Shown: positions 7,448 to 12,936 of the stretch, in pieces
Layout: every line of letters starts with the position of its first letter
Numbering within the stretch: the first letter of the stretch is position 1
Source: Pavlovales sp. CCMP2436
Lineage: Eukaryota; Haptophyta; Pavlovophyceae; Pavlovales
Direction: 5' to 3'
NCBI GenBank assembly: GCA_026770615.1
Contig: MU631410.1
Span: forward strand, 240,763 to 253,698
DNA: 12,936 nucleotides
Notes under the pieces: model-generated
The model's database searches: none
What the model was told of the DNA's origin: nothing
What the model saw: the letters and a program-made list of their open reading frames with translations, nothing else
Program-made: the position numbers and the translations under genes

Positions 7448-7998
7448 ATCAACTTAATTCCCCCGCCCTCCACACGCTGCGCAGGCGCGCTCCTCTCCCC
7501 GTAGCAGGCCACCCGCTGCCGGACGGATCCTCCCAGCAGCTCTTCATTAGCGACCGACGCCGCCTCCGCCGCCTTGTCAACGCTACAAAAGCCAAGACAG
7601 CAGAAAACGCGTTTGTCAATGCCACCCCCTCCCCAACCCACACCCCCTCCGACCCTGCCGCGTGGCAAGTGGTGGGCAACCTCAACCCTCGCACGGTCAA
7701 CCCCAAACCATCTGCCTCCACTATCCCCAGCGCAAACCCCACCCCTTTCGGCGCCGCCCTCTCCAACATCATCAACGAGCCGACCGACCTTGCCGGCGCA
7801 CCCGCTATCACGCCCGCCACCGACAACGCACCCGTCGCTGACGGGTCTGCCAAGAAGAGGCGCAGGACCGGCGCCAGCCCGGAGGAGACCCTCACCGGCG
7901 AAGGGGCGACCAACCCAGGCGAGCGCCTCCAGGATGAGGGGAACGCCGGCACCACTGAGGCGCATGACTACAACCAAGTCCCCATGGAGCAAGACTAG
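7444..7998 (+). CDS. Hypothetical 184-aa low-complexity protein with a nuclear-localisation-like motif
   Basis: An intact plus-strand frame runs from ATG 7444 to TAG 7998. The N-terminus contains a basic stretch (SDRRRLRRLVNATKAK). The middle is rich in Pro, Thr, Asn and Ala and is probably disordered. Near residues 136-144 is AKKRRRTG, a monopartite nuclear-localisation-like cluster, followed by an acidic tail. No family is recognised. Its ATG overlaps the TGA of the upstream degraded frame (ATGA at 7444-7447), a compact junction that suggests a common origin with that frame. G/C-rich codon use matches the upstream gene and differs sharply from the A/C-rich LINE that begins about 20 bp later, so I group it with the Polinton-like block. 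It could alternatively be the start of a LINE ORF1. C-rich composition lowers stop frequency, so real expression is not assured. Confidence 0.4.
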   Translation: MNQLNSPALHTLRRRAPLPVAGHPLPDGSSQQLFISDRRRLRRLVNATKAKTAENAFVNATPSPTHTPSDPAAWQVVGNLNPRTVNPKPSASTIPSANPTPFGAALSNIINEPTDLAGAPAITPATDNAPVADGSAKKRRRTGASPEETLTGEGATNPGERLQDEGNAGTTEAHDYNQVPMEQD

Positions 7999-7999
7999 T

Positions 8000-8899
8000 G
8001 CCACTCACCCACGCCCACCAGTTGACACTGAGGGCACGCAACCCAAAACCCCAACGGCACTTACATATACACTTAGAAACTCCTTATCATCACTAGCGGT
8101 AGCTGTAGCCGAAATACCCGCAAATCAGGGCCAAACCACATCGGAACTCGGACAACTTAGCCAACACAAACAGAGGGGAAAATATCGCAATATTACCCAC
8201 TGGGCAAATCAATGCATAGCTCGCAGTCTGTCACAGACTCACACACTAACGCTACTCATATTGGCCGGCTAGCAAGACGACAAGCCAAGGCACTTGGTGT
8301 TTCGTGAAAATCAACCCGAGTTCTCGGGAACACGGCGAGGCGCCTCTCTCGGCACCTGCCACTTCAAAATCAGCAAACAGCCACCACAAACAAACACTCC
8401 GTAATATATCAATTTCTTTCTCGACCAAACCCGGACTCTACACTGCTGGAGTGGCTCGCCACAACCCCAAAAATTGGATTACGGAGCAACTGCGCGCTTA
8501 AAGCACCCAATAAACTTAAACCAACAGGTTTTCAACTTCCCAACAGCCCACGCGCAGGCAGCACCACCACCGAATCAATCAAAACTGGACTCAGATCACA
8601 GGCAGATACCTCAACAAGCCACGCGCAAGATTAACTCCCCTAAAACCCCACCACGCAAAAAACAATAATAAATCCTAACAAAAATCTAAAGTAACATTAG
8701 ATAACGCTTCCCAGCCTATTGGCAACCAAGACCACTCATCAGAGGTTTCAGTCCAAATATTACACGCAAGTACGCCAGGGCGCTAGGGTCCCTGAGGGAG
8801 CTCATCCAGGTCACCAAGAGACGCATCAACTTATTTCATCTCAGCTTTCTCCCCCCCCCTAGATTAAACCACTGAAATAGTATTAGGGCCAAAATTAGT
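8000..8899 (+). other. LINE 5' region, no supported gene
   Basis: This A/C-rich stretch has only short open frames (for example 8304-8501 and 8474-8668) without recognisable motifs. It plausibly holds the LINE 5' UTR and decayed ORF1 sequence. A C-tract followed by TAG near 8850-8862 resembles a 3' splice site but has no partner exon. Confidence 0.4.
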
Positions 8900-9451
8900 A
8901 TGGAAGCTATCTCAGCCGACCGCATAACCCGGCGCAAAGCATGTGCTGAAGGCATGCCATGGAGACAAGCTCATCAGCTCGGCACTATAATCAGACGCCG
9001 TCAAACGCGATCACAAACTCCTAAATCTGGTCAACCAACCCCAATCACAAACCCGTACTACAAAATTTATCTTACATCATGCGCACATTACACACACATG
9101 AGGAAACGCCTACTAGCCTATCTCACGGAAAGATACGAGCTGCCACGCAAGAACAGCCCAATTGCAAAACATACACCAGCTAAGCGAGCCCAACACAGAG
9201 CGAGAAGACGGCAACCCCAAAAATTCCGGCACCCCACCATTCTCTCTCTTCCTCCGAGAGTGTCTAGGAAAATTAACCGCACCCTCGCTCCACCATTAGG
9301 TAGTAAGCGCCCCTCCACACGGAAATATTACCTAAAGAAATACAGGACGGCCCAACAAAAGAAACTCATAATCCCGAAAATACCGCAACCCACACAGAGC
9401 GAAAGAACCTACACACCCCTCCATAATAATGCCAATTTTGCGAAATTCTGA
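8900..9451 (+). CDS. Very basic 183-aa open frame, candidate LINE ORF1 remnant
   Basis: An uninterrupted frame runs from ATG 8900 to TGA 9451. The product is strongly basic throughout, with clusters such as IIRRRQTRSQT, KRAQHRARRRQPQK and RKYYLKKYR, and few acidic residues. No zinc knuckle, RRM or coiled coil is visible. A basic nucleic-acid-binding protein upstream of the endonuclease ORF would fit a LINE ORF1 nucleocapsid-like protein. However, T is scarce on the plus strand here, which lowers stop-codon frequency and makes chance open frames likely. The flanking sequence is full of stops in all frames, which is the main support. Function is not established from sequence. Confidence 0.3.
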   Translation: MEAISADRITRRKACAEGMPWRQAHQLGTIIRRRQTRSQTPKSGQPTPITNPYYKIYLTSCAHYTHMRKRLLAYLTERYELPRKNSPIAKHTPAKRAQHRARRRQPQKFRHPTILSLPPRVSRKINRTLAPPLGSKRPSTRKYYLKKYRTAQQKKLIIPKIPQPTQSERTYTPLHNNANFAKF

Positions 9452-9726
9452 TGAAGCACGGGTAAATCGATTGTCAGGCCGCCTCGCTCAGTACACAAAA
9501 AGCACATGATGCGCCATAACCCCCGTCCCTGGCATATATCAGTGGCAATTGCTACGAGTTCACCACCGACCTCACCTCTACCACCACCATCCCTGCTGCC
9601 AGGACTAACGTCTGACGTCGACCAAGTCAGTGAGTGAACAACGCCTGTTGAACCATGCTGAGCCGCTATATATATATCAGTACGCGTGGGCGAGGCAAAA
9701 ATTCCGGGGCCCAATAAGCAGCGCAA

Positions 9727-10740
9727 TAGACCCAAAAATGCACAACCCTCCCCCAAATCACAAAGGCACCAAGTGAACACAATAAGAAAACACTTACCGT
9801 TGCATGTGCAAACGTAGGTACGATGGTCGACACAACGTGGAATAGCAAAGGAATTGAAGTAGCGACACGTTGCGACCCCAACAAATTAAACAATCAAACC
9901 ACCGCTGAATCATCAGATCCGTACGACATCGTCCTGCTACAAGATACAGGTTTGATAGCCAAAAAAAGCCGATGCGAACTGCACGGGCCCAGACTATAAT
10001 GTCTACCACGACTCAACACCTCAGACGTCAGGAAGAGGAGTTGCGATCGCAATTCACAGTAAGCTAAATGCGATGCTGACAAATATCACTTGCGGCTCCC
10101 AAGTAGGGCATATAGCCGCAGGACGTATCATCACTGGAGGTTTTACATTCCCACACAAGATGGGAATCTTTTTACTGTTGAGATCACAAGCTTTTATGTT
10201 CCATATAATAAAGATAAACACCCTTTCTTAGAACTGCTCTCCACGTATCTAAAGAATCGCACGCCAGACGAATCCAACAATAGGCGAGGAGTATTACGTA
10301 TACAGGGGTTCGCGGGCAATAAGAACGGCGCTTTTTGAGGCTGAGGCTAAGTTTCTTAGCACATTACATACAAACAATTGTAAAATTTTGGTTAAAGTTA
10401 CTATTGAAGGGCCAAAAAACGAGGCTCAGTTTCTTAACACGACGGTTTCTTATTGCCCGCGATCCCCTGTAGTAGGAGGCGATGCGAACTGCATTTGGAC
10501 AGCGACGAACGCGTAAGAAACAAGGGTGCAATAAGGCACGACACTACAGAACAAAACGACTCATCACTTTTCAAAGCATGCATGGCAAGCGCACCTGACC
10601 TGATAAATTAAAAACCGGAGGGCTCATTTCACCCCAATAGTCAACCAACCCATGAATACCTAGAAGGCAAATCAAGGATAGATTATTTATTTATGATTGC
10701 AAACCTAGAGCGCTGTGTGAGACACACGTCACCTCTCGAA
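9727..10740 (+). pseudogene. LINE ORF2 apurinic-like endonuclease domain, frameshifted and MITE-split
   Basis: In one frame from about 9735, KKTLTVACANVGTM (from 9781) provides the N-containing first EN block and DPYDIVLLQDTG the second, where most relatives have QET. After a frameshift near 9995, DYNVYHDS and SGRGVAIAIHSKL (about 10000-10065) match the next blocks. Another shift near 10150-10190 yields FTVEITSFYVPYNKDK. The first MITE then interrupts. Immediately after it, VGGDANCIWTATNA (10472-10513) is the GD-x-N-x-x-W block. After further stops, SRIDYLFMIANLERC (from 10672) is the conserved S/R-x-D-Y block. The expected SDH block should lie near the second MITE but is not readable with confidence. 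This endonuclease would nick target DNA for target-primed reverse transcription. It cannot be functional here. Confidence 0.68.
10303..10469 (+). mobile_element. 167-bp MITE, copy 1
   Basis: The element starts CAGGGGTTCGCGGGCAATAA and ends with the inverted TTATTGCCCGCGATCCCCTG, so about 23-bp terminal inverted repeats match with one mismatch. It is flanked by TA on both sides (10301-10302 and 10470-10471), as in Tc1/mariner-type elements. If the TA is counted as part of the element, a GTA direct repeat (10298-10300, 10472-10474) flanks it instead, and removing one GTA plus the element restores an open LINE endonuclease reading (YYVGGDAN). It is non-coding and carries internal GAGGCT repeats. 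Confidence 0.85.
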
Positions 10741-10800
10741 CAGATCTGCGTTCCTTAATCTGCCAAGGATGGATCTTTGCTAAGCACACATTATTGGATA

Positions 10801-10967
10801 CAGGAGATCGCGGGCAACAAGAAACCGTCGTGTTAAGAAACTGAGCCTCGTGTTTTTGCCCTTCAATAGTAATTTTAACCAAAATTTAACAATTATTTGT
10901 ATGTAATTTGCTTAGAAACTCAGCCTCAGCCTCAAGAAGCGCCGTTCTTATTGCCCGCGATCCCCTG
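10801..10967 (-). mobile_element. 167-bp MITE, copy 2, inverted relative to copy 1
   Basis: The reverse complement matches copy 1 along its whole length with about 12 mismatches by eye (about 93 percent) and no indels. It has the same CAGG...CCTG ends and is flanked by TA at 10799-10800 and 10968-10969. The 3-bp flanks outside (GGA and GAA) do not match exactly, so the TA interpretation of the duplication is better supported here. It lies 331 bp from copy 1 in the opposite orientation, so a transcript through both could fold into a long duplex. Confidence 0.85.
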
Positions 10968-10984
10968 TAGAAGCCACCATCCCA

Positions 10985-11843
10985 ATGACAGAAATGGGCG
11001 GTATAGTTAGACCCCTACATAGAATCCACTTCTGCCCTTTCAGATTAAAGCTAGATCTCCCCAACAGGAGCAAACTCCGACGAGCGGTAGCTGAATCCAA
11101 GAAAGCTTTAAAAGCGTGGTTACATAAATTACCACCCAGAATAAAAGCGGCTTACATCGATCAGGGCCTCCTTACAAAGACATCAACCAGCGAAGAATGG
11201 CAGGCTTGCGCAAGCGAATTAGATGGTGTTATCGACCAGATAATCGATCTTACAGTACTGAACATGCAAGATGCGCTCAAAGAAGAGGATCCGGCACGAT
11301 CAAAAAAGGGACCTAAACCGGGCAGGCCATACAGGCAACCATGGTCCCCAAAAGCAGGCCCGCACAGGCAAGTGGAACATTGGTACGGAAAAGTGGTTAA
11401 AGTAGCAGAACTAATTTTACTCACAAAGAAGATAGCCGCCTACCACACGCAATCACCAAATTGGTGGAACATCAGAAACACCGAAACTGTCGCTTTGGAA
11501 AAGATACTAGCCACTCTTTGGGGCGTATCAAGAAAAAGGATGGAAACACTACCTAACCTTCACTAGCACCACCTGAAATGGACACCCACTTCAGCGGAGA
11601 AGCCGATGATACCTTCCGCCCAACAGTCTCAAACCTTAGAAAAATGTTAGTTATACAACTCACTGCTTACATATAAGCCCTCAGACAGAAGCAACACATC
11701 CGACACACCCTGTGCAGGGATGCACAAAATGCAGCCTACAAGAAAAGGGAAGACAAACTCAATGACGATATCAGGGATGGTCTTTTTAGATCGGCAACGC
11801 ACAATGCCAGAACCCTTCTCTACCCAAACTGCATCAACAGGGA
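10985..11843 (+). pseudogene. LINE ORF2 linker between endonuclease and RT
   Basis: An open frame from 10985 to 11566 encodes a hydrophilic, helix-rich segment (KLRRAVAESKKALKAWLHKL, then ASELDGVIDQIIDLTVLNMQ and a basic KKGPKPGRPYRQPWSPKAG). This resembles the charged linker between EN and RT in LINEs. It is broken by stops after 11566. Coding-like sequence returns in another frame at about 11698-11830 (IRHTLCRDAQNAAYKKREDK, then LFRSATHNARTLLYPN), resembling the conserved stretch before the RT. No catalytic residues lie here. The start at 10985 is arbitrary, because the coding sequence entered from upstream before decay. Confidence 0.5.
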
Positions 11844-12225
11844 GTGTGTATGCTCAGAGACCCAGCTACACGCAAAGTCACCACCAAACCGGCGGATATT
11901 GCAACCCTCGCAACAGAGTATACACGCAACCTCCTGTGCAACACCCCCCCAGAACCCCCCACCGGAAGAGAATGGCAAAACCCTGAACAGTGGAATGATA
12001 CAAAGGATCGTTGGTTACAGAGCGATAGCACAACCACACAACAGCTTGCGACGACAAATGACTTAATTCAGCTGATCTCTAAAGGCAAAGCAGGCAGTGC
12101 ACCAGGCTTAGACGGAGTCCAATACCTCGTACTGAAAATCCTCCTCAGAGCAGATACAGTCCAGGACCATAGCGGCGAACTGCACATCCTTTTGACAAAT
12201 ACACTATATACTATATATATATTTA
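11844..12225 (+). pseudogene. LINE ORF2 reverse transcriptase, N-terminal block only
   Basis: After a frameshift near 11844, the reading LRDPATRKVTTKPADIATLA leads into TNDLIQLISKGKAGSAPGLDGVQYLVLKIL (about 12055-12145). The K-x(n)-APG-x-DG block is the first conserved RT segment of LINEs, equivalent to the usual KSPGPDG. Coding similarity ends near 12200 in an A/T-rich tract, and the inverted-repeat element begins at 12226. The palm motifs, including the catalytic DD, are not found downstream in the window. This RT belongs to a different copy and orientation from the minus-strand RT fragment at 3706-4865. Confidence 0.6.
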
Positions 12226-12751
12226 TGATAGGGATTCAAGCTGGCGTCTGACTGTTCTGAATGTTGTGCTGGGCTGAGCGCTGCGTCGTCCATTGCCTGC
12301 TGCGTGCCTTAGTCGGCTGCGCTGGCCAGGGCGCCACCGCGCGTGCCGATGGATCTCCGGTAGTGTGCCCGGACAAGGGCGTTTAGGGAGATGATGTGCT
12401 GGTTGCTGTTTGTCGTGTTCCCACGCTGGGCAGCGATCGGGGCCAGCGCGCTCAAGCGCGCGAGCAACAACTGCGCATGGCCGCGTGCGGCGATCGTACC
12501 GATTGTGTCGATGAGTTGCTTCTTGATGCGCGCGGCCGCCTCCATCGGACTCACGCCCATCAGCGCGTACATCTTGCGGCCTCCCTGCGCCGCGATTTCT
12601 TTGACGAGCGATATAGATATCATAAATATATATATAGCGGTGGCGCCCAAGCCAGCGCAGCCGACTAAGGCACGCAGCAGGCAATGGGCGACGCAGCGCT
12701 TAGACCAGCAAAACATTCAGAACAGTCAGACGCTAGCTTGAATCCCTATCA
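12226..12751. mobile_element. 526-bp element with 115-bp terminal inverted repeats
   Basis: The left arm 12226-12340 and right arm 12637-12751 are inverted copies of equal length, with 7 mismatches by eye (about 94 percent). Both begin TGATAGGGATTCAAGCT at the outer end and finish GGGCGCCACCGC at the inner end. The 296-bp interior is G/C-rich and carries a minus-strand open frame. A related A/T motif (CTATATAT...TGATA) occurs outside the left arm, outside the right arm and just inside the right arm. No direct-repeat target duplication is obvious. Long arms with a small interior fit a non-autonomous TIR transposon or a foldback element. Confidence 0.75.
12309..12623 (-). CDS. Hypothetical 104-aa protein inside the TIR element
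   Basis: A minus-strand frame runs from ATG 12623 to TAA 12309-12311, with strong G/C bias at third positions, unlike the A/T-rich flanks. The product includes EIAAQGGRKMYALMGVSP, AAARIKKQLIDTIGTIAARG and AQLLLARLSALAPIAAQRG. It looks like a soluble, alpha-helical fragment rich in Ala, Arg and Leu. No family, catalytic motif or transposase signature is recognised. The final ten or so codons and the stop lie in the left inverted repeat, so the element's arm contributes coding sequence. It may be a captured host-gene fragment or the remnant of a longer element protein. An upstream in-frame extension to 12716 uses the right arm and A/T-rich sequence and is less credible. Confidence 0.4.
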   Translation of the reverse strand: MISISLVKEIAAQGGRKMYALMGVSPMEAAARIKKQLIDTIGTIAARGHAQLLLARLSALAPIAAQRGNTTNSNQHIISLNALVRAHYRRSIGTRGGALASAAD

Positions 12752-12936
12752 GTCAATATATAGCGGCTCATTAATCGCCATCCTGAAACGGCCGGATCGC
12801 GCTGCCCGCTCGCGAGGCAGCCCGATGGGCTGCCTCACAAAGCTATTGTATGCACTGCTATCGGCCACCTCCATCACGGACGCTTCATTTACTCCCTTAT
12901 CCACCGCGCCTCCGCGCGGTTGCTCGCGCCATGCGC
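12752..12936 (+). other. Edge region: open frame running off the window, with a hairpin
   Basis: One plus-strand frame stays open from about 12770 to the window end, reading ILKRPDRAARSRGSPMGCLT and continuing without a stop. No family is recognised, and it does not resume the LINE reverse transcriptase in any way I can see. The G/C-rich composition returns here. Too little remains to call a gene. Confidence 0.25.
12814..12836. repeat. Perfect 10-bp stem, 3-nt loop hairpin
   Basis: GAGGCAGCCC (12814-12823) and GGGCTGCCTC (12827-12836) pair perfectly around GAT. It is G/C-rich and stable, with no T-run after it on either strand, so it is not a bacterial-type terminator. Confidence 0.7.

Larger units (their letters stand above)
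8000..12225 (+). mobile_element. Degenerate APE-type LINE (non-LTR retrotransposon), 3'-interrupted
   Basis: Base composition changes near 8000-8020 from G/C-rich to A/C-rich on the plus strand, and the bias persists to about 12200. This suggests one element whose sense strand is plus. Endonuclease motifs (9781-10740), an endonuclease-RT linker (10985-11850) and the first RT block (12060-12140) occur in the correct order, each in different frames, with at least six disruptions. The region from 8000 to 9780 would be the 5' UTR and ORF1. The element ends abruptly near 12225, where a separate inverted-repeat element starts. The RT catalytic core is not in the window. The exact 5' end is an inference from composition, since no target-site duplication can be assigned. 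Confidence 0.6.

Noticed and set aside
7426..8004. Minus-strand 192-codon Gly/Val-rich open frame
   Set aside because: It is antisense to the plus-strand frame at 7444-7998. Its Gly/Val-rich composition mirrors the Pro/Thr/Asn-rich codons on the other strand.
12203..12225. TA-rich tract as a promoter
   Set aside because: It is a simple repeat next to a transposon end, and no gene starts downstream on the plus strand.

Overview
The window looks like nuclear DNA of a GC-rich unicellular eukaryote, most likely an alga or related protist. I infer this from a probable spliceosomal intron (GT...AG with a C-rich tract), a reverse transcriptase of the style common in marine algal genomes, and a dense pile of decayed mobile elements. 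There are no bacterial operons, tRNAs, rRNAs or CRISPR arrays. Almost every recognisable gene is broken by frameshifts, in-frame stops or insertions, so this reads as a transposon graveyard rather than an active gene region.

Layout, left to right. (1) 1-1213: a poly-G run, a short 18-bp tandem repeat, and a minus-strand gene whose C-terminal half resembles MULE-like DDE transposases. (2) 1214-2190: a nested palindrome, then a GC-rich plus-strand coding relic that I cannot identify. (3) 2191-3050: gene-free DNA with two hairpins and an AT-rich block full of a TGGCAA / TTGCCA motif. (4) 3050-6359, minus strand: a large pseudogene of a protein-primed family-B DNA polymerase of the Polinton/Maverick and adintovirus type. 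It is split by a 5'-truncated non-LTR retrotransposon RT fragment (about 3706-4865), and frameshifts lie on both sides. (5) 6490-7998, plus strand: divergent GC-rich reading frames with no recognised family. They are plausibly other genes of the same Polinton-like element. (6) About 8000-12225, plus strand: an A/C-rich, heavily frameshifted LINE with APE-type endonuclease motifs, a linker and the first RT motif. Two 167-bp MITE copies in opposite orientation are inserted in it. (7) 12226-12751: a 526-bp element with 115-bp terminal inverted repeats and a 104-codon open frame. It sits where the LINE RT match stops. (8) 12752-12936: an open plus-strand frame running off the window, with one strong hairpin.

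The genes do not form a working pathway. The story is layered insertion: a virus-like self-synthesising transposon hit by one LINE and bordered by another, which was itself hit by two small DNA transposons and followed by a TIR element. Family calls come from motif reading alone, with no database search.
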